DNA of 12,915 nucleotides, from NCBI GenBank assembly GCA_938021455.1, contig CALIGP010000023.1, positions 1 to 12,915 on the forward strand, read 5' to 3'. Source of the DNA: an uncultured Lewinella sp. GTDB lineage: Bacteria; Bacteroidota; Bacteroidia; Chitinophagales; Saprospiraceae. This document shows positions 5,507 to 12,899 of the stretch, piece after piece. The notes below the pieces were generated by a model. The model searched no databases. It was not told the DNA's origin and saw nothing but the letters and a program-made list of their open reading frames with translations. A program made the position numbers and the translations under genes. Position 1 is the first letter of the stretch, and the number at the start of each line of letters is the position of its first letter.

Positions 5507-7468
5507 ATGGAAGCGCGAAGCCTTATTATCATTTGCTGGCTATTTCTACTGGCTGCCCCAATGGGCGCACAGGGAACATTATTAACCCCCGCCGAAGGGG
5601 GCGAGATTGTGCTGGAAAACTGCGCCCGGATCAATAATCGGGAAACTCAGTTCGGCCCAGCTCTACTGGGCAACGAACTCATTTATCTGACCCGCCCCAA
5701 ACGTGGCAACATTGACCCGGTGACCAAGGAAACCTACTTTAAGCTTTTCCGGGCTCCCCTTTCTCCCGACGGAAGCCCCGCTTATCCGCAGCCATTTTCC
5801 GTTGAGCTCAATTCCAACTACAACGAAGGACCGGTTTCTTTCGCCCTTGAAAATCGGGTGATCTATTTCACCCGCACGCTACAAAAAGCAGGAGCAACCC
5901 TGGAGGATGGCAGCGGTAAAACCAACTTGGGTATTTATTCTGCCTACAGAGCAGAATACGATTGGGCAGGTGTGCGCCCCTTGCCCTTTAATGGGGAGAA
6001 CTTCAGTAACCAACACCCATCTGTAACGGCGGATGGTAAGCGAATTTTCTTCGCCAGTAACCGGGAAGGAGGCTACGGAGGTTATGACCTGTACTTCAGT
6101 GATTTTCGGGACGGACGCTGGAGTGAGGCCATTAATTTGGGGCCTGAGGTAAATACGGAAGCCAATGAGGCCTTCCCCTACATTCATGCTAATGGCCGAC
6201 TTTTCTTTGCCAGCAAAGGACACGGCGGCCGGGGCGGTTATGATTTATTTATGATTGACCTGAGCGGCCGGCGTTGGGGTAAGCTCATCAACCTGCCGGA
6301 GCCCATTAATTCACCGGACGATGAAGTGGGTATTACCCTTAATCCCGATGGGAAATTCGGCTACCTGGTAAGCAACCGCAGTGGAGGAAAAGGTCGTGAT
6401 GATATTTACCTGATGCGCTTCGCTCGTGGGTTTTCCTCTTTGCAGGGGCCATTAATTGATGGTGAAACGCTCACGATATATGATGGAGCTAATAGCCGAC
6501 GCATTGTTGGTGCCGAGGTCTGGTTGGGGCAGGTTAGCCCCGCAGGTCGATTACCAGCCGAATACTACTCCTTTCAGCGGAAAGTGGTCCAGAACTCTTC
6601 TTCTCTGAGCCCAGTCGTAAAGCCCCTTGGCTTATTGTCACCTCCGGCCCTACGCTCCGATCGGGAAGGTAGCGTCCGGTTGGAACTCGCCGTAGGTAAA
6701 ACATACGAGCTTAGGGTTTTTCGCAAAGGGTACTCTCCGGAAACATTACGATTCTTGTACTCCGAAGCAGGTCCCAGCCGGCCGTTAGTGATTACTATGC
6801 AACCGGCTAATTGCGTGCGGGTCAGCGGGCGAATCACTTCCATCGCTGACGGCGGAGGAATCGGAGAACTTCCCCTGCAGTTTAGGCCGGAAGGTTGCCC
6901 GGTAGCCAGCGTAGCAACGATGACGGACATAACGGGGAACTACGAAATTTGCTTGCGTACAGACTGTAACTACTTACTCTCCGCCGGTAAAGCTGGCTAC
7001 GAAACCGGCACTCTCCGCCTGGAAGCAGCCCAGTTGGCAACCAATAACCATCCTCGCCTGGATCTCAGCCTGAGGCCCGAAGGAGGGCTCCCCCGGCGAG
7101 GAACAGAAAGCGATGGCGCCTTTCTTTCCCTTAGCGACCTGAGCTATTATGATAACACCGCCGTCTTGCGCGAAGAACAGTCCAGAGATATTGACCTTCT
7201 GACTAAGCTATTACAAGAGCGGCCAGACATCCGCTTGCTGCTGGTCGCGCACACTGATGGGCCAACGACTCCGCAGGCCTTGGTGCAACTGGGGCAGCAG
7301 CGGGCCGAAGCTCTTCGGCAGGCGCTATTGCGCCGGAGCTTTGCTCCCGATCGACTGAGGACGGTCTCCTACGGGAACCAGTATCGCCTCAAAAAATGTA
7401 GCAATTGTACTGCTGCTGATTTTGCCGTGAATAACCGAATGGAGGCCAAGGTGATTGGTTGGGAGTAA
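5507..7468 (+). CDS. PD40 beta-propeller / carboxypeptidase-regulatory-like / OmpA-family envelope protein
   Basis: The 653-residue exported protein starts at the ATG at 5507, which places a signal peptide at the very N-terminus (MEARSLIIICWLFLLAAPMG, cut after MGA). A longer in-frame reading from 5438 would put the signal peptide internally and is rejected. Three PD40 repeats follow: HPSVTADGKRIFFASNREGG (about 169-200), FPYIHANGRLFFASKGHGG (about 220-250) and GITLNPDGKFGYLVSNRSGG (about 275-305). Next comes a carboxypeptidase-regulatory-like domain (about 435-510, RVSGRITS to AGKAGYETGTLRL). An OmpA-like peptidoglycan-binding domain closes the protein (about 548-653), with HTDG, GQQRAEALRQAL and a final NNRMEAKVI in place of the usual NRRVE. 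This order resembles PorE of the type IX secretion system but lacks the TPR part and the lipoprotein cysteine. It probably links outer membrane or periplasmic machinery to peptidoglycan. Confidence 0.9.
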   Translation: MEARSLIIICWLFLLAAPMGAQGTLLTPAEGGEIVLENCARINNRETQFGPALLGNELIYLTRPKRGNIDPVTKETYFKLFRAPLSPDGSPAYPQPFSVELNSNYNEGPVSFALENRVIYFTRTLQKAGATLEDGSGKTNLGIYSAYRAEYDWAGVRPLPFNGENFSNQHPSVTADGKRIFFASNREGGYGGYDLYFSDFRDGRWSEAINLGPEVNTEANEAFPYIHANGRLFFASKGHGGRGGYDLFMIDLSGRRWGKLINLPEPINSPDDEVGITLNPDGKFGYLVSNRSGGKGRDDIYLMRFARGFSSLQGPLIDGETLTIYDGANSRRIVGAEVWLGQVSPAGRLPAEYYSFQRKVVQNSSSLSPVVKPLGLLSPPALRSDREGSVRLELAVGKTYELRVFRKGYSPETLRFLYSEAGPSRPLVITMQPANCVRVSGRITSIADGGGIGELPLQFRPEGCPVASVATMTDITGNYEICLRTDCNYLLSAGKAGYETGTLRLEAAQLATNNHPRLDLSLRPEGGLPRRGTESDGAFLSLSDLSYYDNTAVLREEQSRDIDLLTKLLQERPDIRLLLVAHTDGPTTPQALVQLGQQRAEALRQALLRRSFAPDRLRTVSYGNQYRLKKCSNCTAADFAVNNRMEAKVIGWE

Positions 7469-7489
7469 AACGAATTTGATCCAAAATGT

Positions 7490-7497
7490 TATATTTG
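7490..7497 (+). promoter_or_regulatory. Promoter -7 box for radC
   Basis: TATATTTG (7490-7497) is a perfect TAnnTTTG match in the 78-bp gap before radC, giving a start near 7504 and a leader of about 43 bases. A TTTG at 7475-7478 is only 11 bases upstream, too close for the usual 19-21 spacing, so the -33 element is unassigned. Confidence 0.45.
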
Positions 7498-7546
7498 CGT
7501 AATTGCAAAACACATCCTTGCGTCTTAGCCGCTACCCAACGGGCGT

Positions 7547-8287
7547 ATGACCAAGTATCCACCTCCTCCTCAACCTTTGCGGATCAAAGATTTGGGGCCA
7601 GACGAGCAACCCCGAGAAAAATTAATGGCCCACGGAGCCCGCTCTCTGGCGGACGCAGAAATCGTGGCCATTCTATTAGGTTCAGGCATTCGGGGGGCTT
7701 CTGCATTGGCAGTTGCCCGGAGACTGCTATTATCGGTCGATCATAATTTAGACGAGCTGGCCCGGCGGCAGGTGCAGGATTTGGTTAAAACAGCCGGGAT
7801 TGGCCGCGTCAGGGCCATTCGATTGGTGGCCGCTTTGGAGCTAGGGCGGCGGCGAGAAGCAGCCCTGTTCAGGGCAAAGCCCGTGTTGGCCAATAGTGAA
7901 CAGTGTTTTCGCTACCTACGCCCGCTGCTGGCGGACCTTAATTACGAAGAGTTCCACCTGCTGTGTCTCAACCGAGCGAACCGATTGTTGGGCAGCCACC
8001 TTATTAGTCGGGGAGGAGTCACCGGTACGGTGGCGGACGCTAAGACGATCTTTCGGGCAGCACTCTCTCATGGCAGCGTTACCTCGCTGGTGTTGGCGCA
8101 TAACCATCCCAGTGGCCAGGCTTTCCCCAGCGAAGCGGATATCCGACTGACCCGAAAGCTGGTGGCGGGGGCTCAGAACCTCGACCTCTACGTGCTGGAT
8201 CATTTGATTGTTGCTGGCCGCCAGTATTATAGTTTTGCCGATAATGGTGTGTTATACCCAGAACCAATGCAGGAAAACAAAGGTTAG
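7547..8287 (+). CDS. radC: RadC family JAB/MPN-domain protein
   Basis: RadC proteins combine an N-terminal helix-hairpin-helix region with a C-terminal JAB1/MPN metalloprotease-like domain. The 246 residues show both. Residues 10-25 hold IKDLGPDEQPREKL. A helix-hairpin-helix lies around DLVKTAGIGRVRAIRLVAA (78-96). The JAMM-type metal site is complete: E135 in YEEFHLL, HNHPSG at 185-190 and D198 in SEADIRL. The name comes from an old E. coli DNA-repair phenotype later attributed elsewhere, so the real function is unsettled. Length is slightly above the usual 220-230. It appears to be transcribed from its own promoter, downstream of but independent from the OmpA-type gene. Confidence 0.95.
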   Translation: MTKYPPPPQPLRIKDLGPDEQPREKLMAHGARSLADAEIVAILLGSGIRGASALAVARRLLLSVDHNLDELARRQVQDLVKTAGIGRVRAIRLVAALELGRRREAALFRAKPVLANSEQCFRYLRPLLADLNYEEFHLLCLNRANRLLGSHLISRGGVTGTVADAKTIFRAALSHGSVTSLVLAHNHPSGQAFPSEADIRLTRKLVAGAQNLDLYVLDHLIVAGRQYYSFADNGVLYPEPMQENKG

Positions 8288-8351
8288 ATCGCTTCTCACA
8301 TCTTCCGAGCCTGCTAAGAACTGGGCCATTTTTTTCGCTAAAACACGTCGG

Positions 8352-8384
8352 TTTAGCCATTGTAGAACCAAGTGCTTATCTTCG
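8352..8384 (+). promoter_or_regulatory. Likely promoter of efp (and acc genes)
   Basis: TTTA (8352-8355), a 21-base spacer and TATCTTCG (8377-8384) match the TTTG / TAnnTTTG promoter with one mismatch in each element. Transcription would start near 8391, about 65 bases before efp. Confidence 0.5.
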
Positions 8385-8435
8385 CGGCACAAATCGTAAC
8401 GGGAGAGGGAGGATTATCATTCTTCTAAGCACTTG
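8369..8435. repeat. 10-bp inverted repeat spanning the efp promoter
   Basis: CAAGTGCTTA (8369-8378) and TAAGCACTTG (8426-8435) are perfect complements 47 bases apart. The left arm overlaps the -7 box and lies upstream of the predicted start, so the pair cannot form an RNA stem from that promoter. A DNA-looping or dual-operator role is possible. An upstream promoter would instead allow a leader hairpin ending 20 bases before the efp ATG. Confidence 0.35.
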
Positions 8436-8455
8436 TTACTAATAAACTGCACTAC

Positions 8456-9019
8456 ATGGCCACTACTTCGGACATTAAGAACGGATTTACCTTCAAGCAC
8501 AACCAGGACATCTACACGATTGTGGAATTCCAGCACGTGAAGCCAGGCAAAGGGCCTGCTTTTGTGCGCACCAAATTCAAGAGCCTTTCTACGGGCAAAG
8601 TGTTGACGGAGACCTTCCCCTCTGGGCATAAGATCACCGAGGTTCGGGTAGAACGCCACAAAATGCAATTCCTGTACAAGGATGATATGGGCTACCACTT
8701 CATGAATAATGTGAGCTACGAGCAGGCTACAATTGCTGACTACCTCATCGAAAACCCGGGTATGTTACGGGAAGGAGATACGGTGGAAGTACTCTACAAC
8801 ACAGAAGACGATAGCCCACTAACGGTGGACTTACCACAATACATTGAAATGGAAATCACCTACACCGAGCCCGGTGTAAAGGGGGATACGGCCACGAACA
8901 CTCTCAAGCCGGCAACCGTTGAGACGGGGGCAGAAGTTCGTGTTCCGCTTTTCATTAATATTGGAGATCGCATTAAAATTGACACCCGCACCAACAGCTA
9001 CGTTGAGCGCGCCAAATAG
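8456..9019 (+). CDS. efp: Translation elongation factor P
   Basis: EF-P binds between the ribosomal P and E sites and relieves stalling at consecutive prolines. The 187-residue length matches the family. The three beta-barrel domains are visible: an N-terminal KOW-like domain (about 1-64), a central OB domain (about 66-128, VRVERHKMQFLYKDDMGYHF) and a C-terminal OB domain (about 130-187). The latter contains GVKGDTATNTLKPATVETGA and ends GDRIKIDTRTNSYVERA, both family signatures. The loop that reaches the tRNA reads KPGKGPAF, with K32 at the modification site. No modification gene is seen in the window. The gene leads the efp-accB-accC cluster, with accB starting nine bases after its stop. 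Confidence 0.98.
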   Translation: MATTSDIKNGFTFKHNQDIYTIVEFQHVKPGKGPAFVRTKFKSLSTGKVLTETFPSGHKITEVRVERHKMQFLYKDDMGYHFMNNVSYEQATIADYLIENPGMLREGDTVEVLYNTEDDSPLTVDLPQYIEMEITYTEPGVKGDTATNTLKPATVETGAEVRVPLFINIGDRIKIDTRTNSYVERAK

Positions 9020-9028
9020 TATCCATAC

Positions 9029-9544
9029 ATGACGCTGAAAGAAATCCAGGAACTGATCAAGCTTGTTGCTAAAACTGAGCTGACGGAGTTTAAGTACAAA
9101 GACGGGGATGTCAAATTGCACATCCGCGGCCAGTCTTATGTAAGTGGTGGAAACCAGGGACAAATGTCTCAAGGGCCCTCCATTATCAATGTGCCAGCGG
9201 CAGCACCGGCTTACCCGGCAGCACCACCCGCCGCGGCTGTCGCTAGTCCAGCCCCTGCACCTGCGGCCGCGCCTGCTGCTGCACCGGCAGAGGATACGAC
9301 GAAGTATGTCGAGGTTAAATCACCGATGATCGGCACTTTCTACCGCTCTTCTTCTCCGGATAAAGACGCCTACGTTAAGGTAGGTGACACGGTTGCCAAA
9401 GGCGATACCGTATGTATTGTGGAGGCGATGAAGCTGTTTAATGAAATCGAATCAGAGGTGAGTGGAAAAATCGTCAAAGTGCTCGTGGAAGACGCGCAGC
9501 CCATTGAGTACGATCAGCCACTTTTCCTGGTAGATCCCTCTTAG
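9029..9544 (+). CDS. accB: Acetyl-CoA carboxylase biotin carboxyl carrier protein
   Basis: AccB carries biotin between biotin carboxylase (AccC) and the carboxyltransferase in the first step of fatty-acid synthesis. The 171-residue protein has the N-terminal family segment MTLKEIQELIKLVAKTELTE (1-20), a flexible Ala/Pro linker (about 56-87), and a biotinyl domain (about 92-170) starting KSPMIGTFYRSSSPD. The biotinylation motif is EAMKLFNEI with K135 as acceptor. The thumb-containing AccB pattern and adjacency to accC support acetyl-CoA carboxylase rather than another biotin enzyme. It is very probably translated from the efp transcript, given the nine-base spacing. Confidence 0.98.
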   Translation: MTLKEIQELIKLVAKTELTEFKYKDGDVKLHIRGQSYVSGGNQGQMSQGPSIINVPAAAPAYPAAPPAAAVASPAPAPAAAPAAAPAEDTTKYVEVKSPMIGTFYRSSSPDKDAYVKVGDTVAKGDTVCIVEAMKLFNEIESEVSGKIVKVLVEDAQPIEYDQPLFLVDPS

Positions 9545-9696
9545 ATTATCGCCGACAATGGCGAGCATTTTGCCTGTTGGCCAGGAGTATTTCCTGAATG
9601 CCGCCTCTTGAACCCCCATCCTTTCAAGTAATACTTCACCGACCGATATCTGCCACTGGCGGGTGTAATCCGGTCGCCTGAAATAAAGCCACCCAT
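9545..9696 (+). other. accB-accC spacer with two small hairpins
   Basis: The 152-bp spacer is long for an operon-internal gap. TCGCC (9549-9553) and GGCGA (9560-9564) form a hairpin five bases after the accB stop, followed only by a short T4. GGCG (9658-9661) and CGCC (9675-9678) form a second hairpin 18 bases before accC. Because the arms share sequence, GGCGA of the first could also pair with TCGCC at 9674-9678. No protein gene or clear promoter is seen. Confidence 0.35.
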
Positions 9697-11049
9697 ATGG
9701 CTGAGAAGTTTAAGAAAATCCTGATCGCCAACCGCGGCGAGATTGCCCTCCGTATTATTCGTACCTGTAAGGAGATGGGCATTAAAACAGTGGCTATTTA
9801 CTCTACGGCTGACCGTGAAAGCCTTCACGTAAGATTTGCCGACGAAGCCGTCTGTATTGGCCCACCAGCTTCTGCGGACAGTTACCTCAGCATTCCGAAG
9901 ATCATGGCCGCTGTAGAGATTACAAACGCCGATGCCGTTCACCCTGGCTATGGGTTCTTGTCAGAGAATGCGGACTTTGCCGAAGTATGCTCTGAATATG
10001 GCATCAAATTTATCGGCCCTGCTCCTGAGCATATCCGGAAAATGGGCGATAAGATTACGGCTAAGGATACGATGATCAAGGCTAACGTGCCCGTTGTTCC
10101 TGGAGACGGAGAACTCCTGAAAAGTGTGGAAGACGGACTCAAGCAAGCCAAAAAAATGGGCTACCCCGTAATGATCAAAGCCACCGCAGGTGGTGGAGGT
10201 AAAGGGATGCGCAAGATTGACTCCGCCGAAGATTTTCAAGGAGGATGGGACAGTGCCCGGGCGGAAGCAAAGGCTGCTTTCGGTAATGACGGGATGTACA
10301 TGGAGAAATTCGTTACGGAACCCCGCCACATTGAGATTCAGATTATCGGCGATCAGCACGGTAACGTCATCCACCTCTCAGAGCGGGATTGTTCCGTACA
10401 GCGCCGCCACCAGAAATTGCTGGAGGAATGCCCGAGCCCCTTCATGACGGATGAGCTCAGAGAACGGATGGGCGAAGCCGCGATTGCTGCTGGTAAAGCC
10501 ATTGGCTATGAAGGCGTCGGTACCGTTGAGTTCCTGGTAGACAATAAGCGGAACTTCTACTTCATGGAAATGAATACCCGTATCCAGGTGGAGCACCCCG
10601 TTACCGAGGAGGTAATCGGGTATGACCTCATCAAGGAGCAAATCCGGGTGGCCTACGGGGAGAAACTCTCCGGCGAAAACTACTATCCGACTGCTCACGC
10701 CATCGAATGTCGGATTAACGCAGAAGACCCCTGGAATAACTTCCGCCCCAGCCCGGGACCAATCACCAGTTTCCACAGTTCCAAAGGACTTGGTGTACGG
10801 GTAGATACGCACGTATATGCCGGTTACACCATCGTCCCGTACTATGACAGCATGATTGCTAAGCTCATCGTTCGCGCTCCGACGCGGGAGGAGGCCATCA
10901 CGAAAATGGAACGCGCTCTTAATGAGTTCATCATTGAAGGCGTAAAAACCACCGTCCCTTTTCATCAGTGGCTTATGAAGCAGCAGGATTTCCGGGACGG
11001 CAACTTTGATACTGGATGGTTGGGCCAACAGGAACTGCCAAAGGGATAA
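9697..11049 (+). CDS. accC: Acetyl-CoA carboxylase biotin carboxylase subunit
   Basis: AccC carboxylates the biotin on AccB using bicarbonate and ATP in the cytosol. The 450-residue length equals that of bacterial AccC. Domains in order are the biotin carboxylase N-terminal domain (about 5-114; KILIANRGEIALRIIRTCKE, HPGYGFLSEN), the ATP-grasp domain (about 119-328) with the glycine loop AGGGGKGM (164-171), ERDCSVQRRHQKLLEE (229-244) and the active-site stretch MEMNTRIQVEHPVTE (290-304), and the C-terminal domain (about 336-440) with ECRINAEDP (337-345) and YDSMIAKL (383-390). No carrier domain is fused, consistent with the separate accB upstream. No intrinsic terminator follows in the 40-bp gap, so the next gene may be co-transcribed. 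Confidence 0.98.
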   Translation: MAEKFKKILIANRGEIALRIIRTCKEMGIKTVAIYSTADRESLHVRFADEAVCIGPPASADSYLSIPKIMAAVEITNADAVHPGYGFLSENADFAEVCSEYGIKFIGPAPEHIRKMGDKITAKDTMIKANVPVVPGDGELLKSVEDGLKQAKKMGYPVMIKATAGGGGKGMRKIDSAEDFQGGWDSARAEAKAAFGNDGMYMEKFVTEPRHIEIQIIGDQHGNVIHLSERDCSVQRRHQKLLEECPSPFMTDELRERMGEAAIAAGKAIGYEGVGTVEFLVDNKRNFYFMEMNTRIQVEHPVTEEVIGYDLIKEQIRVAYGEKLSGENYYPTAHAIECRINAEDPWNNFRPSPGPITSFHSSKGLGVRVDTHVYAGYTIVPYYDSMIAKLIVRAPTREEAITKMERALNEFIIEGVKTTVPFHQWLMKQQDFRDGNFDTGWLGQQELPKG

Positions 11050-11089
11050 AAGGCTGAACAATTTGGCTGGACTATTCTTTACTTAGCAG

Positions 11090-11749
11090 ATGCAAGGTCA
11101 ACACTATTCCCAACTCTACCGTCAGCTGCGCGAGGTCGATCCTAAGGATTACCAGCGTATCATTCGGAGGTACGAGGAACGGGAACGGGAAATTGGCCGA
11201 CTTGATATTGTCGAGCACTTCGAATTAACCGTTTCCTACGTTGATGCGCTCTTTGAAACGGGCGCTTACCGCCAGCATCTGCTAATGGTGGAGCCCGTCA
11301 TTGCGGCCAGTATTGCACACAACCTTCGGGAAGCTCCCGGAGTAGAAGGGGATGTCTTTCAGCATCTTCTCTTCAAAAAAGCCGTGAGTTGCTATCGACT
11401 TCGGCAATATCCAGAGGCAATACATCTTAGCAAAGAATTGATTCGGATCGATCCGAATCGAGAACTCTATCCACGCTTTTTGCGCGCCACCTTATTCAAG
11501 GCACAGTCAGGCGTAATGCAGTTTGGAAGGGGAGCGTTCATTTTCTGCATCCTGCTGGCTGCGGCAATTATTACCTTTGACCTGCTGTTTGTACACGCAT
11601 TTTACCCAGACTATGTTAGTCTGATGCAAAGCCTGACGGTGATCACCTTTTTGTCCGGGCTGCTACTACTAACGGGGGCTTATTTATTAGCTTGGTATCG
11701 TGCAAACCGGCGGGCAGCCGGATTTCGGGGCAAAGAAGAGAACAAATGA
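11090..11749 (+). CDS. Membrane-anchored helical protein with two C-terminal TM segments
   Basis: I do not recognise the family. The 219-residue protein starts with a charged, helical cytosolic region (1-145), including REVDPKDYQRIIRRYEERER (14-33). A TPR-like helix pair follows at about 90-122 (FQHLLFKKAVSCYRLRQYPE, then AIHLSKELIRIDPN). Two hydrophobic segments come next: about 148-170 (RGAFIFCILLAAAIITFDLL) and about 178-203 (LMQSLTVITFLSGLLLLTGA). The tail is basic (RANRRAAGFRGKEENK), so it should face the cytosol. There is no signal peptide. It starts 40 bp after accC and may be read through from it, but nothing ties it to fatty-acid synthesis. Confidence 0.8.
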   Translation: MQGQHYSQLYRQLREVDPKDYQRIIRRYEEREREIGRLDIVEHFELTVSYVDALFETGAYRQHLLMVEPVIAASIAHNLREAPGVEGDVFQHLLFKKAVSCYRLRQYPEAIHLSKELIRIDPNRELYPRFLRATLFKAQSGVMQFGRGAFIFCILLAAAIITFDLLFVHAFYPDYVSLMQSLTVITFLSGLLLLTGAYLLAWYRANRRAAGFRGKEENK

Positions 11750-11798
11750 GCAGGATTTGCACTACTATTGGGGTAGCTTTACTCCACCAATTACTTTA

Positions 11799-11818
11799 AG
11801 CGCTTCCCGCTAAGCGCT
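11799..11818. repeat. Paired AGCGCT palindromes before nucleotidyltransferase gene
   Basis: AGCGCTT (11799-11805) and AAGCGCT (11812-11818) are complementary arms with a six-base loop, and each contains the palindrome AGCGCT. The hairpin ends 20 bases before the GTG start at 11839. It could be an operator or a leader hairpin. A one-mismatch -7 box (TAGCTTTA, 11774-11781) lies just upstream, without a well-spaced -33. Confidence 0.3.
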
Positions 11819-11838
11819 CACTCACAAAACATCTATCA

Positions 11839-12747
11839 GTGACTAAACCAACTTTAGTAATTCTTGCCGCCGGAATGGGAAGCCGCTATGGCGGTCTCAA
11901 ACAGATCGACGGCGTTGGCCCCAGCGAAGAGGGCATCATCGAATACTCTATCTACGACGCCATTCGGGCGGGCTTTGGCAAAGTAGTCTTCGTGATCCGT
12001 AAAGACATCGAAGCCCCCTTTCGGGAAAAATTTGACGGAAAATTCGGAGACCAAATCGAGGTTGCCTACGCTTTTCAGGGCATGGACAGTTTTGTCCCCG
12101 CTGACGTAGACCACTCCAAACGGGAAAAACCCTGGGGTACTACCCACGCGATGCTGGTGGCTAAAGACGTTTGTAATGAACCCTTTGCCGTCATCAATGC
12201 GGACGATTACTACGGGGTGAAGGGCTTTCAGAAAATGGCTGCCTTCCTTACCGAAGAAGCCTCTTCAGACCTTTTTTCCATGTGCGGTTATGTATTACAC
12301 CGGACGCTGTCCGATCATGGAACGGTCAACCGTGGTGTAGCAGCGGTGGACGAAAACTCTTTGCTGAAGGACGTTAACGAACGCTTGAAGATTTCCCGTG
12401 GCGAAGATGGTAAAGTGTCCTACCTCGGTGATGACGACCAACGGTATGGTCTTTCTGACGACGATGTCGTATCCATGAACTTCTGGGGTTTTGACCCTTC
12501 CATTTTCGATACTATCGAAAAAGGGTTTGCGGAATTTGCACGGGCAAACACCGATAGCCCGCGGGCTGAATACCTAATCCCTGAACTCATTGACGGTATG
12601 ATCAAAGACGGTTCCGCCAAAGTGAAGGTACTCGTGACAGATGATAAGTGGTATGGTGTAACCTACCAGGAAGACAAACCCAAAGTACAAGAGGCTTTTG
12701 CTAAGCTTGTTGCGGAGAACACTTACCCGACACCGCTCTTTTCTTAG
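11839..12747 (+). CDS. Sugar-phosphate nucleotidyltransferase-like protein
   Basis: The 302-residue protein has the N-terminal nucleotide-binding signature of sugar nucleotidyltransferases, LVILAAGMGSRYGGLKQID (6-24), with the G-x-G-x-R loop. An acidic metal-binding stretch, AVINADDYYG, follows at about 117-126. Such enzymes join an NTP and a sugar-1-phosphate to make an NDP-sugar and pyrophosphate. SMNFWGFDPSIF (about 212-223) and SPRAEYLIPELIDGMIKDGS (about 237-256) are consistent with this fold; LVTDDKWYGVTYQEDKP (about 264-280) closes the core. The start is GTG, because LVILAAG must lie close to the N-terminus and no in-frame ATG is better placed. The substrate cannot be told. From memory, Bacteroidota homologues are often followed by a sugar kinase or phosphotransferase gene, which here would lie beyond the window or be separated by the terminator. 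Confidence 0.88.
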   Translation: MTKPTLVILAAGMGSRYGGLKQIDGVGPSEEGIIEYSIYDAIRAGFGKVVFVIRKDIEAPFREKFDGKFGDQIEVAYAFQGMDSFVPADVDHSKREKPWGTTHAMLVAKDVCNEPFAVINADDYYGVKGFQKMAAFLTEEASSDLFSMCGYVLHRTLSDHGTVNRGVAAVDENSLLKDVNERLKISRGEDGKVSYLGDDDQRYGLSDDDVVSMNFWGFDPSIFDTIEKGFAEFARANTDSPRAEYLIPELIDGMIKDGSAKVKVLVTDDKWYGVTYQEDKPKVQEAFAKLVAENTYPTPLFS

Positions 12748-12781
12748 GAGACACACTGGTGTTAATGAATTAAAAACATGA

Positions 12782-12809
12782 GTCATCCCTAATTTTTGGG
12801 TGAGATGAC
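12782..12809 (+). other. Small hairpin after nucleotidyltransferase gene
   Basis: GTCATC (12782-12787) and GATGAC (12804-12809) form a 6-bp stem enclosing CCC and GGG that can also pair. It has no T tract after it on the plus strand and is probably an accessory 3' structure upstream of the main terminator. Confidence 0.25.
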
Positions 12810-12837
12810 CATGTATCCTGGCAAAGAATAGGGTTTT

Positions 12838-12899
12838 AGCGATCAGCGGACAGCATTCAGGCAAAACAGCTCTGAATGCTGTCCGCTGATCGCTTTTTT
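12838..12899 (+). terminator. Very long perfect hairpin with T tract
   Basis: The arms 12838-12860 and 12872-12894 are perfect 23-bp complements around an 11-base loop. The right arm runs into six T (12894-12899) on the plus strand. It lies about 90 bases after the nucleotidyltransferase stop and is the first strong terminator downstream of efp. The stem is roughly twice the usual length for an intrinsic terminator, so it may also be a dispersed palindromic element used as one. The minus strand lacks a T tract, so termination is expected in one direction only. Confidence 0.85.

Noticed and set aside
8337..8357. GCTAAA/TTTAGC hairpin next to T7 after radC
   Set aside because: The T run lies before the hairpin on the plus strand, and the minus strand has A in the required place, so it is not an intrinsic terminator for either side.
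7916..8360. Overlapping minus-strand ORFs of 93-95 residues inside radC
   Set aside because: radC has a complete JAMM motif and normal length; the antisense frames show no family features.
9541..9942. 133-residue minus-strand ORF covering the accB-accC spacer
   Set aside because: About 60% of it is antisense to accC, and the translated sequence shows no domain or signal peptide.
10378..11061. 227-residue ORF antisense to accC
   Set aside because: It lies entirely opposite a clear accC gene, has no recognisable motif, and is explained by the codon bias of the sense strand.
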